Translations under genes and position numbers: made by a program
Part shown: in pieces, positions 8,979 through 18,610 of the stretch
Layout of the letters: the number at the start of each line of letters is the position of its first letter
Position numbering within the stretch: position 1 is the first letter of the stretch
Assembly: GCF_040219335.1 (NCBI RefSeq)
Contig: NZ_JAVJSQ010000040.1
Coordinates: 62,001-126,000 of the forward strand
Direction of reading: 5' to 3'
Source: Gimesia sp.
GTDB taxonomy: Bacteria > Planctomycetota > Planctomycetia > Planctomycetales > Planctomycetaceae
DNA length: 64,000 bases
The notes under the pieces: generated by a model
Seen by the model: only the letters and a program-made list of their open reading frames with translations
Database searches by the model: none
Told to the model about the DNA's origin: nothing

Positions 8979-9664
8979 ACACCCGCGTGATATCTGTCAG
9001 ACGGGACATCCAGGCAGAACAGAAAGCAGACGCAGCCGCGGAACGGGAACGGCTCGGTCGGCGGGGGACGCTGGTAATCAACCTGCTTTCTTCGCCAGGT
9101 TCGGGCAAAACCTCTCTGCTGGAAGCGACGGCCCGGCATTGGGCTGGACGCCGCAGCATGGCCGTACTGGTTGGTGATCTGGAAACAGACCGGGATGCAC
9201 AACGCCTGGCGCCTTTAGTTCCGGTGGCCCAGCTGACAACGGGAGGCGCCTGTCATCTGGAACTGCCTCTCGTGCAGCGGGGATTGCAGGCGCTGGGAGA
9301 TCCGGCGGTCGACTTTCTGTTTATCGAGAACGTGGGCAACCTGGTCTGTCCGGCGTCTCACGATCTGGCAGAACATCTCCGCGTGGTCCTGATCAGCACG
9401 ACAGAGGGGGACGATAAGCCGGGCAAGTATCCCAAGATGTTTCGCACCAGTCAGGCTATGGTTGTGACCAAGCAGGATCTGCTGCCACATGTCCCTTTCT
9501 CTATCGAAGCAGTGACCGAAGATGCGTTGAAAATTCAACCCGCGCTGAATGTCCTGACGTCGTGTGCAATCGATAATCGTGGCATTCAGGAGTGGTGTGA
9601 ATTTCTGGAACAGCAGTATCAGAAAAAAATCGAGTCCGTCTATGAACCGGCAGGCAATCGGTAA
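8975..9664 (+). CDS. hypB: Hydrogenase nickel incorporation GTPase HypB
   Basis: A 229-residue GTPase that drives nickel delivery with HypA. The P-loop is in LLSSPGSGKTSLLEA (about residues 37-51), the switch region in VGDLETDRDAQRL, then FIENVGNLVCPA and the base-specificity motif TKQDL. The metal-binding N-terminal CxxCGC motif and the histidine-rich stretch found in many HypB proteins are absent, so it should not store nickel. Its start overlaps hypA by the ATGA quadruplet, which indicates coupling. The last 23 bases overlap the start of hypF. Confidence 0.93.
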   Translation: MNTRVISVRRDIQAEQKADAAAERERLGRRGTLVINLLSSPGSGKTSLLEATARHWAGRRSMAVLVGDLETDRDAQRLAPLVPVAQLTTGGACHLELPLVQRGLQALGDPAVDFLFIENVGNLVCPASHDLAEHLRVVLISTTEGDDKPGKYPKMFRTSQAMVVTKQDLLPHVPFSIEAVTEDALKIQPALNVLTSCAIDNRGIQEWCEFLEQQYQKKIESVYEPAGNR

Positions 9665-11939
9665 TCCGGAAGTAACACAGATCGCCGTACAGATTACTTG
9701 TAACGGTCGTGTCCAGGGAGTCGGTCTGCGGCCCGCGGTAGCACGCTGGGCGCACGAACTGGGACTGGCCGGTTCAATCTGTAACACCTCTGCGGGGGTA
9801 AAGCTGCACGTAGAGGGACCTGCTCCGCTGATACAGCGATTCGAGGAGGGGCTGGAGGCCCATCTGCCAGTTGATGCAGTACTGGAAACACGGGCGCGTC
9901 AACCTGTTGAATATGAGGGTTTGAGTTCGTTTCAGATTCAGGAGAGTGACGAGGTCGGCGTGCTGAGAACCGCAGTCCCCACGGACCAGGCCGTCTGTCA
10001 GGCGTGTCTTGAAGAAATCTTCGATCCCGCCGACCACCGTTATCATTATCCCTTTAACAGCTGCACGAACTGTGGTCCCCGCTATTCGCTGATTCATGCC
10101 ATGCCTTACGAACGGCCGCAGACTGGAATGGCAGAATATGCGATGTGTGATGCGTGTGCAGCCGAATATGAATCAGCGACTGACAGACGGTTTCATGCAC
10201 AAACCATCGCCTGTCCGGACTGTGGCCCTCGCGTCTGGGGGACAGATTCTCAAGGAAATACCGTTGCCTCAGGTCAGACCGCAATCGAAAGCGCAGCTCA
10301 GGCATTAGCACGTGGACAGATTGTGGGGCTGCGGGGCCTGGGAGGCTATCAGTTACTCGTCGATGCCCGCTCTGATGCTGCGGTTCAGGCATTACGCCGC
10401 GTGAAACACCGACCATCCAAGCCCCTGGCTGTCATGGTCAGATCGCTTGTAGAGGCACAGCGGCTGGCGATTGTCGACGATATAGAAGCCGGGGAGCTCA
10501 GTTCTGCCGTAGCGCCAATCGTACTGCTGCGTGCCAGGCAGGAGTCTGGTCTGTCACGTGAGTTGAATTCCGGATTACAGACGATTGGGGTGATGTTACC
10601 CACGACACCTCTGCATGCACTGCTGCTGGATCAATGCCGATTTCCATTAGTTGTCACCAGTGCGAACCGGGAAGGAACGCCCATCCCCTGTCAATCAAAG
10701 GCAATCGATGCCGAGATCCGCGAAGGTGCCGAAGTGTGGCTGGAACATGACCGGCCGATTCAGCGCCCCATCGACGACAGTGTCGTCCGTGTCATGGCGG
10801 GACGAAGTGTGACGGTTCGGCTGGCCCGCGGTCTGGCTCCGCTCTCCCTGCCTGTGAAATGTGACGAAGCATTGATAGCCACGGGAGGGCAGCAGAAGTC
10901 TGCTTTTGCGCTGTCTAACGGACAGCAGGCGATATTGGGGCCGCACATCGGCGAGCTGGATAGTGTAACCGCTTGTGAACGTTATCTGGGCCAGTTAGAG
11001 GCTCTTGAACAACTTTACGACGTCTCGCCTGCGAGCGTGGTCTGTGACCAACACCCGGATTATTTCACGACTCAGTGGGCGGAACATGAAAACATTCCAC
11101 TGGAACAGGTGCAGCATCACCATGCGCACATCGCAGCAGGGATGCTGGAGCACGGCTGGCAGGAACGACGTGTCTTGGGAGTCGCATTGGACGGAACCGG
11201 TTGGGGCGAAGATCAGACAATCTGGGGAGGCGAATTCTTACTCGCGACCACCCGGGAATATGAACGCGTCGGGCGACTGTTGCCGTTCGCGTTGCCGGGT
11301 GGTGAACAGGCGATTCGCGAACCGTGGCGAATTGCGGTGACGCTACTTACAGAAGCGGTAGGTGACCAGGCGGTATATCAATTGGAAACCGAACATGGTC
11401 AGGTGGCAGCACTGCTCAAAATCGCGGAATCCCGACGTCTCTCCCCACTGACGAGTAGCGCGGGGCGGTTGTTTGATGGAGTGGCCTCACTGATTCTGGG
11501 TTGCAGACATAGCGGCTTTGAGGGCCAGACAGCTATGTTGCTGGAAGCGGCTTGTGATGTAGCAGAACCAGACGCGTATGACTTTCCGATTCAGGAGGGC
11601 GAACTACGGAAACTCGACTGGCGACCGGCGGTCAGACAGATCTGGGAGGATGGTCTGCAGGGAGTTGAATCCGGGCGGATGGCGATGCGTTTTCATCGGG
11701 GGCTGGCACGCGGAATCGCCCGGTTTTGTGCTTCGTATGCGGAGTTCCCGGTTGTCCTGGGAGGGGGCGTGTTTCAGAATCGTTACCTGGTGGAACTGGT
11801 CGCAGCTGAGATCAGACAGAGTGATCAGGAGCTTGGTCTACCGGGACGGATTCCCCCTAACGATGGCGGCCTGGCGGCGGGGCAACTGGCGATTGCGCTA
11901 GCCAGACGGGAAAGGAAGGACACGAACCAATGTGCTTAG
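9642..11939 (+). CDS. hypF: Carbamoyltransferase HypF
   Basis: A 765-residue multidomain enzyme that makes the carbamoyl group (later cyanide ligand) of the NiFe centre from carbamoyl phosphate. Domains in order are: acylphosphatase (about 10-95, GRVQGVGLRPAVARWA); a double zinc finger (CQACLEEIFD, NSCTNCGPRYS, MCDACAAEY, ACPDCGPRVW); a YrdC-like domain (about 200-390, with KHRPSKPLAVM and TSANREGTPI); and a Kae1-like domain with the HHHAHIAAGML motif and VVLGGGVFQN near the C-terminus. The chosen ATG starts 23 bases inside hypB. An earlier frame reaching 9564 gives non-homologous residues. It overlaps hypC by 10 bases. Confidence 0.94.
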   Translation: MNRQAIGNPEVTQIAVQITCNGRVQGVGLRPAVARWAHELGLAGSICNTSAGVKLHVEGPAPLIQRFEEGLEAHLPVDAVLETRARQPVEYEGLSSFQIQESDEVGVLRTAVPTDQAVCQACLEEIFDPADHRYHYPFNSCTNCGPRYSLIHAMPYERPQTGMAEYAMCDACAAEYESATDRRFHAQTIACPDCGPRVWGTDSQGNTVASGQTAIESAAQALARGQIVGLRGLGGYQLLVDARSDAAVQALRRVKHRPSKPLAVMVRSLVEAQRLAIVDDIEAGELSSAVAPIVLLRARQESGLSRELNSGLQTIGVMLPTTPLHALLLDQCRFPLVVTSANREGTPIPCQSKAIDAEIREGAEVWLEHDRPIQRPIDDSVVRVMAGRSVTVRLARGLAPLSLPVKCDEALIATGGQQKSAFALSNGQQAILGPHIGELDSVTACERYLGQLEALEQLYDVSPASVVCDQHPDYFTTQWAEHENIPLEQVQHHHAHIAAGMLEHGWQERRVLGVALDGTGWGEDQTIWGGEFLLATTREYERVGRLLPFALPGGEQAIREPWRIAVTLLTEAVGDQAVYQLETEHGQVAALLKIAESRRLSPLTSSAGRLFDGVASLILGCRHSGFEGQTAMLLEAACDVAEPDAYDFPIQEGELRKLDWRPAVRQIWEDGLQGVESGRMAMRFHRGLARGIARFCASYAEFPVVLGGGVFQNRYLVELVAAEIRQSDQELGLPGRIPPNDGGLAAGQLAIALARRERKDTNQCA

Positions 11940-12205
11940 GTATCCCGGGAAAAATTGTACGCTGGCTGGAGCGGGAAGGTGTCTTTGCACAGGCGGAAGT
12001 TGAATTCGACGGCGTACGTCGTGTGGTGCACATGGCCTGTGTCACGGAAGCGGAGGAAGGAGATTATGTCATAGTCCACGCCGGCATCGCCATCAGTCGG
12101 GTGGATCCCGAAGAAGCAGAACAGATCTTCAAAACGCTGGCTGCGATGGGAGACGACGAAGGCTGGCAGATAACGGAGCCTGAGGACTCGGGGGACGAAT
12201 CATGA
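11930..12205 (+). CDS. hypC: Hydrogenase assembly chaperone HypC
   Basis: A 91-residue chaperone of the HypC/HybG family. It begins MCLGIPGKIV, whose Cys2 binds the iron or the large-subunit precursor. The small OB-like fold follows (VEFDGVRRVVHMACV, then GDYVIVHAGIAIS). It works with HypD on the Fe(CN)2CO group and shuttles it to HydA. It overlaps hypF by 10 bases and hypD by 4 bases (ATGA). Confidence 0.95.
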   Translation: MCLGIPGKIVRWLEREGVFAQAEVEFDGVRRVVHMACVTEAEEGDYVIVHAGIAISRVDPEEAEQIFKTLAAMGDDEGWQITEPEDSGDES

Positions 12206-13302
12206 AGTATCTGGATGAATATCGAGACCCGGTCGCAGCACAACGCCTGCTGGAAGAAATCCGAAAGACCTCTACCCGCTGTTGGACGTTAATGGAAGTC
12301 TGCGGGGGGCAGACCCACAGTTTGCTCCGACACGGGATTGCTGCAGAACTGGAGGGTATCGTAGAACTGATTCATGGTCCCGGTTGTCCAGTCTGTGTCA
12401 CCAGTCAGGCAGACATCGATTTCGCCTGCGAGTTGGCACAGCGAGAAGATATGATACTGGCCAGCTTTGGTGATATGTTGCGTGTGCCGGGCAGTGAGCG
12501 TTCGCTGCTCGATGTTCGCACTGCGGGTGGCCAGGTGCAGGTTGTGTATTCGCCTCTGGATGCGGTCAGACTGGCTCAGAAAAATCCCCAGCGACAGATC
12601 GTCTTCTTTGCAGTCGGTTTTGAAACGACGGCCCCCGCGACAGCGCTGGCGGTCAGACAGGCGGAACGGGATGGAGTGCAGAATTTCAGTCTGCTGGTTT
12701 CGCATGTGCGTGTGCAGCCGGCAATGGAGTCCCTGGTGGAAGCACCCGATCATCGGGTTCAGGCATTTCTGGCGGCAGGTCATGTCTGTACCGTGATGGG
12801 CTACGAATCGTATGAATCATTTGTGGAACGCTATCAGTTGCCCGTGGTCGTTACCGGCTTCGAGCCCCTGGATCTGTTGGAAGGGATACTGGCCTGTGTA
12901 CGACAACTCGAACAGGGACAGGCACGGTTGGAAAACTGTTATGCCCGGGCTGTGCAGGCCGCAGGGAATCGGGCCGCACGCGACCTGGTTCAGGAGATCT
13001 ACCAGATCAACGATCGCGCGTGGCGCGGATTCGGTGTGATTCACCGTGGAGGCCTGGAACTACGACCTGAGTGGAGTCACTTTGATGCGCGACTGCGTTT
13101 TGAAAAATCTGAGCTGCCGGTTCTGGAGAATGATGCGTGTCGCAGTTATGACGTCATGACCGGTCAACTGAAGCCAACGGATTGTCCCGAATTCGGTAAA
13201 CGCTGCAGCCCCGATTCTCCTTTGGGAGCACCGATGGTATCGTCAGAAGGCGCCTGTGCTGCCTATTATCGTTATGGTGTGCCTGCGGACAATACAACTT
13301 GA
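12202..13302 (+). CDS. hypD: Hydrogenase formation scaffold HypD
   Basis: A 366-residue 4Fe-4S protein on which the Fe(CN)2CO moiety is built. Family motifs are all present: CGGQTHSLLRHGI (about 34-46), the active-site GPGCPVCVTS (about 60-69), GFETTAP, VMGYESYE, and the C-terminal cluster cysteines (CRSYDVM, PTDCPEFGKRC and EGACAAYY). The length is standard. It follows hypC with a 4-base overlap. There are 41 bases to the following hypE. Confidence 0.95.
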   Translation: MKYLDEYRDPVAAQRLLEEIRKTSTRCWTLMEVCGGQTHSLLRHGIAAELEGIVELIHGPGCPVCVTSQADIDFACELAQREDMILASFGDMLRVPGSERSLLDVRTAGGQVQVVYSPLDAVRLAQKNPQRQIVFFAVGFETTAPATALAVRQAERDGVQNFSLLVSHVRVQPAMESLVEAPDHRVQAFLAAGHVCTVMGYESYESFVERYQLPVVVTGFEPLDLLEGILACVRQLEQGQARLENCYARAVQAAGNRAARDLVQEIYQINDRAWRGFGVIHRGGLELRPEWSHFDARLRFEKSELPVLENDACRSYDVMTGQLKPTDCPEFGKRCSPDSPLGAPMVSSEGACAAYYRYGVPADNTT

Positions 13303-13343
13303 TGCGGAACTGAGTAACGGAATTTATCAGGAAGTGACGGAAG

Positions 13344-14420
13344 ATGACCGAACGGGAAGGAAAATCTCCAGGCGGCTGGCAGCTGAACTGTCCGGTCTCG
13401 GTGCGCGATCATGCGGAATGCGTGACCCTGGCGCACGGAGAAGGGGGACGGCTGTCGCGGAAACTGATCCAGGAGCGGATTCTAAAAATCCTGCAGCCGG
13501 TCTCTTCTCAGTCTCTGGATGACGCCGCGCGATTGCCCCATAGCGGGCAACCACTCGCCATGACAACGGACAGTTTTGTCGTCACCCCTTTGTTTTTCCC
13601 GGGAGGAGACATCGGTTCGCTGGCGGTTTACGGTACGGTAAACGATCTGGCGGTCAGCGGCGCCAGACCACGCTGGCTGACCCTCTCACTGATAATCGAG
13701 GAAGGGCTTCCCCTGGCGGTGCTGGAACGAATTCTGGAAAGTGTCGCACGAGCAGCGGGAGAGACTGCAGTGCAGGTTGTGGCCGGAGATACCAAGGTTG
13801 TTCCACGAGGGGCGGTGGATGGACTGTTTATCAACACCGCAGGGGTCGGCGAGTTACTGGAGCCGGTTCCCGCTGGACCGGCTCAGCTCCAGGCAGGTGA
13901 CGAACTGATCGTCAGTGGTCCCCTGGGGCAGCACGGAATGGCGGTGATGGCGGTGCGGGAAGAACTGGGCATCGAGCCACTGCCGCAAAGTGATTCGGGT
14001 TCCTTATTTCCTGCCGTAGATCAACTGCGACTCACTCTGGGGTCACGAATCCGCTGCTTGCGCGATGCGACGCGAGGCGGCGTTGCGGCGGTTTTGCACG
14101 AATGGGCAGAAGCCAGTGGAAAGACATTGAGTATCGAGGAACGAACTCTGCCTGTAACGCCTGAAGTGCGGGGAATCAGTGAGTTGCTCGGACTCGATCC
14201 GCTGCATATCGCTAACGAAGGGACAATGCTGCTGGCTGTGGAGCAGGGGGTGGCGGCAGAGGCTGTTGCGCAGTTGCAGACGATTCCGGGCATGGAGCGG
14301 GCCAGCCGGATCGGTGTTGTCAGAGAACGCGGTGTTGCTCCCGTGACAGTGCAACGCACATTGGGAGCGGAACAGCCACTGGCGGACCCCCTGGGGAGTC
14401 CGCTGCCTCGGATTTGCTGA
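13344..14420 (+). CDS. hypE: Thiocarbamate-dehydrating enzyme HypE
   Basis: A 358-residue AIR-synthase-like ATPase that receives the carbamoyl group from HypF on its C-terminal cysteine and dehydrates it to cyanide. It ends exactly in PRIC, the diagnostic carrier tail. The ATP site motifs are GEGGRLSRKLI, DDAARLP, TTDSFVVTPLFFPGG and the VYGTVNDLAVSGA block (roughly residues 25-110). It closes the hypABFCDE run and ends 14 bases from the convergent CBS gene, with no obvious terminator between. Confidence 0.95.
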   Translation: MTEREGKSPGGWQLNCPVSVRDHAECVTLAHGEGGRLSRKLIQERILKILQPVSSQSLDDAARLPHSGQPLAMTTDSFVVTPLFFPGGDIGSLAVYGTVNDLAVSGARPRWLTLSLIIEEGLPLAVLERILESVARAAGETAVQVVAGDTKVVPRGAVDGLFINTAGVGELLEPVPAGPAQLQAGDELIVSGPLGQHGMAVMAVREELGIEPLPQSDSGSLFPAVDQLRLTLGSRIRCLRDATRGGVAAVLHEWAEASGKTLSIEERTLPVTPEVRGISELLGLDPLHIANEGTMLLAVEQGVAAEAVAQLQTIPGMERASRIGVVRERGVAPVTVQRTLGAEQPLADPLGSPLPRIC

Positions 14421-14434
14421 CTCTGAAGATTGGT

Positions 14435-14947
14435 TTACTCGTGATCACGATCAATGGTGAATCGCAGGTTGAAGGTTTGCGATGTATCACGCAGCATGCG
14501 TTCGTGATCCTGGTGATGCAGGTTCTTTTTGTAATATTCATCCATCTCTTTGAGGATATCGTGCCGACTGACAATCCCCAGCAGGTGTCCATTTTCAACA
14601 ACCGGCAGATGTCGCAGTTTGTGGCTGTTAAAGACTGAGACAATCGAGAACAGATCTGTGTGGGGGGTAATGCAGATCGGATGCGCGGTCATGATGGTAC
14701 GGGCTGTCTGCGGTGGACTGGGGAATCCGAAGAAGACTTCATCAGAGAGCGCACACAAGCAATCGTGTTCGGAGATAAAACCCTGCAGGATCTTCTTGCC
14801 ATCCTTAAGCTCGACCACGGGGGCATTTGAGACATGATGCTTCAACAGAAAATGGATCACATCAGACAAATGCATGTCGGGAGTGACAACTTCCACGTGG
14901 GTGGTCATGAAATCGCTGGCTACGGGAGTTGCGGGCTGATCGGTCAT
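14435..14947 (-). CDS. CBS-domain protein at the end of the N-ATPase operon
   Basis: A 170-residue protein with two CBS modules: MTTHVEVVTPDMHLSDVI with a second strand LQGFISEHDCL, then IMTAHPICITPHTD with HLPVVENGHLLGIVSRHDIL. A C-terminal helical tail of about 45 residues follows. It lies 60 bases downstream of atpG on the same strand, so it is probably the last gene of the ATPase operon or a closely linked unit. An adenylate-sensing module tied to an ATPase suggests energy-charge feedback, but the target is unknown. It differs clearly from the CBS protein near pcm. It is convergent with hypE. Confidence 0.88.
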   Translation of the reverse strand: MTDQPATPVASDFMTTHVEVVTPDMHLSDVIHFLLKHHVSNAPVVELKDGKKILQGFISEHDCLCALSDEVFFGFPSPPQTARTIMTAHPICITPHTDLFSIVSVFNSHKLRHLPVVENGHLLGIVSRHDILKEMDEYYKKNLHHQDHERMLRDTSQTFNLRFTIDRDHE

Positions 14948-15007
14948 GGTACTGCGCTTTCTGTTATATTAAGTGTGTTGAAATTAGATATTCAGACAGT
15001 CGGTGTT

Positions 15008-15895
15008 TTATTTCTCCTCTTTGAGAGCTTCAAAGCCGGTGACCACATCGAGGAGTTCTTCCGTGATTGCGGTCTGGCGACGTTGATTAAATTCGGCCTG
15101 AAGATTCATCAGCCGCTCTTTAATATTGTGTTCTGCTGCCTGCATGGACGCAATCCGACTTGCGTTTTCACCCGCTTGCGATTCTGCACAGGCGCGGAAT
15201 AGCGAAACAAACAGATATTGTCGAATGAGCCGCGAAAGTAAGATGCCGGGAAGTATCGTAAACAGGGGCAGTGAACGGGATGTTGAGGCGGGTGTATAAC
15301 TCTCTGCGAGTTGAGCAGGATCAATGGGCAGTAGCTGCTGGGCATGTGGCTTGTAGGATGAGGCGGAAACCCGTTGATTATAGAAGATATGGATGATTCC
15401 CAGGTGTCGTTCGAAACGCCAGCGATCAATTTCTGTGAGGATGTCAGCGACCAGGGGGGAGATACCGGTAACGGCTCCCGGCAGATTGAATTCGTAGTCG
15501 ATCTGACACCCCGCGTCCTGGAGTTTCCCGGAGATACGGGATCCGATGACCATCCAGGCATGCTCTGTCGCTGGCCGGGGATCTTCCGCAAAATAATCCA
15601 GTGCGAACGAACCGATCTGCTCGTTGAACTGACCACACATTCCCTGGTCCGAGCCGAAGACAATAATGCCCGTCGAACCGGTTCCCTGCAGTTCAGACAG
15701 GCTGGTCTGCGGAGGCACGTTTTTCAGCACCATGGCCAATCCGCGATTGACCGTTTCCGCGAAATCTTCCAGTGAATCGACGGCCTGTTCGTATTGGCGG
15801 ATGCTGACCGCGGCCAGGGTTTTCATCGTCCGCACCACCGATTCCAGGTCGCGTGTGCTATCGATACTGCGTTTTAAAGTTTCAAAGTCCTGCAT
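15008..15895 (-). CDS. atpG: N-ATPase gamma subunit
   Basis: A 295-residue central stalk subunit of the second (N-type) rotary ATPase. The N-terminal coiled-coil helix includes LKRSIDSTRDLESVVRTMKT, and the C-terminal helix includes ENASRIASMQAAEHNIKERL, which carries the usual MxxA pattern. It is more divergent than standard gamma subunits, as usual for N-ATPases. It is the last F1 gene in the order D-C-Q-R-B-E-F-A-G, 14 bases after atpA. Confidence 0.9.
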   Translation of the reverse strand: MQDFETLKRSIDSTRDLESVVRTMKTLAAVSIRQYEQAVDSLEDFAETVNRGLAMVLKNVPPQTSLSELQGTGSTGIIVFGSDQGMCGQFNEQIGSFALDYFAEDPRPATEHAWMVIGSRISGKLQDAGCQIDYEFNLPGAVTGISPLVADILTEIDRWRFERHLGIIHIFYNQRVSASSYKPHAQQLLPIDPAQLAESYTPASTSRSLPLFTILPGILLSRLIRQYLFVSLFRACAESQAGENASRIASMQAAEHNIKERLMNLQAEFNQRRQTAITEELLDVVTGFEALKEEK

Positions 15896-15909
15896 GCTTC
15901 TGCTTCACT

Positions 15910-17445
15910 TCAAGCCTGGTCCTGTGTGAATAATGCGACTTCTTTATGCGCTGCTTCTACAATCGCCTGTTGATCACTGTCGGTCAGTTTTTTCCCCTCC
16001 AGAATGGCTTCACTCAAGTTGGGGAAGTCGGACTCGAGCAGTGGCGCGATGCGTTCTTCCAAAGTCCGGATGTGTTTTAAATCGATATCATCGAAGACAC
16101 CTGCAGACATCGCGACCAGGACCGAGATCTGTTCCGGCACGGAAAGTGTCTTGTACTGAGGCTGTTTAAAGATCTCACGCACCCGTCGTCCCCGTTCCAG
16201 TGTTGCCAGCGTTTCCTCATCCAGACGACTGCTGAAGCGGGAGAACGTTTCCAGTTCCTCAAACTGACTGTAAGAGAGCCGTAAGTCGCCGGCGACTGCC
16301 CGGTAGGCAGGCAGCTGTGTCTTACCACCAACTCGAGAAACGGAACGGCCCACATCCACAGCGGGCAGAATTCCTTTCTGGAATAATTGAGGAGACAGAT
16401 AAATCTGGCCATCGGTGATCGAAATCAGGTTCGTCGGAATATAGGCAGAAAGATTCTGAGCTTCCGTTTCTGCAACGGGCAGGGCGGTCAGCGAACCGCC
16501 TCCCAGTCGTTCATGCAGGTGTGTTGATCGTTCCAGCAGCCGGGAGTGCAGATAGAAGATGTCCCCAGGAAAGGCTTCGCGACCGGGAGGCCGTCTGAGC
16601 AGCAGAGAAAGTTCACGATAGGAACGGGCGTGAGAAGTCAAATCGTCATAGATGACCAGCACATCCTGACCACGGTCCATAAAATACTCGCCGAGGGTGG
16701 TCGCCGCATACGGGGCAACGAACTGCAGCCCCGGGGGGGCATCACTCTCGGCGACTACGACAGCGGTGTAATCCAGCGCACCATGTTTGCGTAAATCGTC
16801 TATGACTTTCGCGACTGCGGTATTTCTCTGGCCAATGGCGCAGTATATACAGATCACGTCTTTGTTTTTCTGGTTAAGAATCGTGTCCAGGGCGATGGCG
16901 GTCTTCCCGGTCTGGCGGTCTCCGAGGATTAGCTCCCGCTGGCCGCGACCGATGGGGATCAGAGCATCAATCACTTTCAGGCCGGTCTGTAGTGGAACCG
17001 TGACGGGGGAGCGATCCGTAATCGATGCCGGATCCCGTTCATAAGGACGACGTTCGGCCGCAGAGACAGGGCCGTGACCATCCAGGGGCCGCCCCACCGG
17101 GTCAATCACACGTCCGATCAACGATTCACCGACCGGAACGTCTAACAGTCGATGGGTGCGGCGGACTTCATCGCCGGCTGTCAACTGGTCGCTGGGATCC
17201 AGTAGGACGACGCCTATTTCGTCCGGATCCAAATTCAACGCCAGTCCCAGTACATGATTGGGGAACTGCAGCAGTTCTTCTGATTGAACGTTGGGAAGCC
17301 CGCTGACCCGGGCATGACTGCGACCGACGTAGGTGACTTTTCCGATTTCAATCAACCGGGGATCGAAATCGTGCTGCTCCAAAACACCACCGAATTTACC
17401 GAATGTGTTATCGAGCAGAATCTGGATATCAGGATGAATACTCAT
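15910..17445 (-). CDS. atpA: N-ATPase alpha subunit
   Basis: A 511-residue non-catalytic nucleotide-binding subunit of the F1 head. The P-loop GDRQTGKT is at residues 175-182, the beta-barrel domain precedes it, and [19 protein letters not shown] (about residue 370) is the alpha-subunit signature region. The length is standard. It follows atpF by 39 bases. A cell of this type should also have a regular F-ATPase elsewhere. This copy is assigned to the N-type by operon order and the accompanying atpQ and atpR. Confidence 0.95.
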   Translation of the reverse strand: MSIHPDIQILLDNTFGKFGGVLEQHDFDPRLIEIGKVTYVGRSHARVSGLPNVQSEELLQFPNHVLGLALNLDPDEIGVVLLDPSDQLTAGDEVRRTHRLLDVPVGESLIGRVIDPVGRPLDGHGPVSAAERRPYERDPASITDRSPVTVPLQTGLKVIDALIPIGRGQRELILGDRQTGKTAIALDTILNQKNKDVICIYCAIGQRNTAVAKVIDDLRKHGALDYTAVVVAESDAPPGLQFVAPYAATTLGEYFMDRGQDVLVIYDDLTSHARSYRELSLLLRRPPGREAFPGDIFYLHSRLLERSTHLHERLGGGSLTALPVAETEAQNLSAYIPTNLISITDGQIYLSPQLFQKGILPAVDVGRSVSRVGGKTQLPAYRAVAGDLRLSYSQFEELETFSRFSSRLDEETLATLERGRRVREIFKQPQYKTLSVPEQISVLVAMSAGVFDDIDLKHIRTLEERIAPLLESDFPNLSEAILEGKKLTDSDQQAIVEAAHKEVALFTQDQA

Positions 17446-17484
17446 AAAGCTCTTTCACGCAGGTTGTGTCGGTCTCGTATCGTT

Positions 17485-18285
17485 TCAGGAGGCAGAAGGC
17501 GTACTTTCGACGCCGGATTCCAGGGTGATGACTTCGTTGAGGGAACGGACAAATTCTTCCTCCAGTTCTTCGAGTGGCTCCTGCAGGTTCCAGGCAACTT
17601 TATATCCGGAGATATGCAGGTCGATCCCACAGATCAGATCGGGACGTTCGCGATATTCGACGTCGACCTGTATATCGAGAAATTCAGAGATGAACTTACT
17701 GATGCGGTCACGATCTGATTGTTCCAGTTCGAGGGCACTTTCCACCAGGACCCGGCTGTCGGGCGTTCTGAGCAGATCGCGGAATTTCAGCTTCTGCTGC
17801 TCTTCAATCCGGCTGATGCGTTCCAGGAACACAGAAATCGTCTGCTGCTGCAGGTCGGCATTGGCAAGTTCCTTGAGGACGCACTGGCTCATGTGGTGGA
17901 TGTGGCCGGCCATCCGTACGCGGGCTTCGCGGAGGAACGACTCCCGTTCCCGATGCAGGGCTCGGTACCAGTCCTCTTTTTCCTGATCCACTTCCTTCCG
18001 GGCGCGTGCCAGATGCTCTTCTCGCCAGCTTTGAATTTCTTTGCCGGCCTCGGCCAGCAGTTCGTCTTTGGCGTGTATCAGTTCTGCGGTCTTCTCCTCA
18101 TATTCCGTGACTTTGGCGGCTGCCTGTTGTTGTATTTCAAGAGATTTCTGATGTTCGTCAGCGATTTTCTGCTGCCGTTCCTGCATCGCTTTTGTAATTG
18201 GCTGATACAGAAAGTGCGTCAACAACCAGACGAGCACCAGGAAGTTGAGGATTTGAGCGGTAAAGGTAAACCAATCAATGGACAT
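17485..18285 (-). CDS. atpF: N-ATPase b subunit (long form)
   Basis: A 266-residue peripheral-stalk subunit with one N-terminal membrane helix (about residues 8-28, ILNFLVLVWLLTHFLY). A long charged coiled coil runs from about 30 to 150, followed by a globular C-terminal part. Normal b subunits have about 160 residues. There is no separate delta gene (atpH) in this operon, so the C-terminal extension probably takes over the delta contact to F1. That is an inference from length and from the gene absence, in line with other N-ATPases. It sits between atpE and atpA. Confidence 0.9.
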   Translation of the reverse strand: MSIDWFTFTAQILNFLVLVWLLTHFLYQPITKAMQERQQKIADEHQKSLEIQQQAAAKVTEYEEKTAELIHAKDELLAEAGKEIQSWREEHLARARKEVDQEKEDWYRALHRERESFLREARVRMAGHIHHMSQCVLKELANADLQQQTISVFLERISRIEEQQKLKFRDLLRTPDSRVLVESALELEQSDRDRISKFISEFLDIQVDVEYRERPDLICGIDLHISGYKVAWNLQEPLEELEEEFVRSLNEVITLESGVESTPSAS

Positions 18286-18315
18286 GATCTAATCCCGAGT
18301 GTACTGCTAAAGTAA

Positions 18316-18594
18316 TTAACTGCCGGTGGCTTGCAGGAAGTGATTCCAAAACGGATTCGCGAAGATCAGAATCATGGAAATCACGAAGCAGTAAATCGCC
18401 GTGGATTCCACCATGGCCAGGCCGACGAACAGCGTACGGGTAATTGTACTGGCTTCATCGGGCTGCTGGGCAATCGCGCTCAAGGCCTGTGCCAGGGCGC
18501 GGCCTTCCCCGAGCGCGGGGCCAACCGAACCGATGGCAATCGTGATGCCTGCGGTAAAGATGGAAACTGCTGCAATGACGGTATCTGAATCCAT
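18316..18594 (-). CDS. atpE: N-ATPase c subunit (rotor ring)
   Basis: A 92-residue two-helix proteolipid. Helix 1 contains GPALGEGRALAQAL with Glu30, the loop is AQQPDE, and helix 2 contains MVESTAIYCFVI with Glu63, Ser64, Thr65 and Tyr68. Glu63 is the ion-carrying carboxylate. Ser, Thr and Tyr are the residues that complete a sodium site in Ilyobacter-type rings, and Glu30 stands where those rings have Gln. A second carboxylate is a hallmark of N-ATPase rings. Sodium coupling has been predicted for the family, but a Burkholderia N-ATPase ring was reported as proton-specific, so ion choice is open. A GAGGAA ribosome-binding site precedes the ATG. Confidence 0.95.
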   Translation of the reverse strand: MDSDTVIAAVSIFTAGITIAIGSVGPALGEGRALAQALSAIAQQPDEASTITRTLFVGLAMVESTAIYCFVISMILIFANPFWNHFLQATGS

Positions 18595-18610
18595 AGAAGA
18601 CGTTCCTCAT

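Noticed and set aside
9564-9641. Longer start for hypF
   Set aside because: The additional 26 residues lie entirely within hypB in another frame and do not resemble the acylphosphatase domain, which begins shortly after the chosen ATG.
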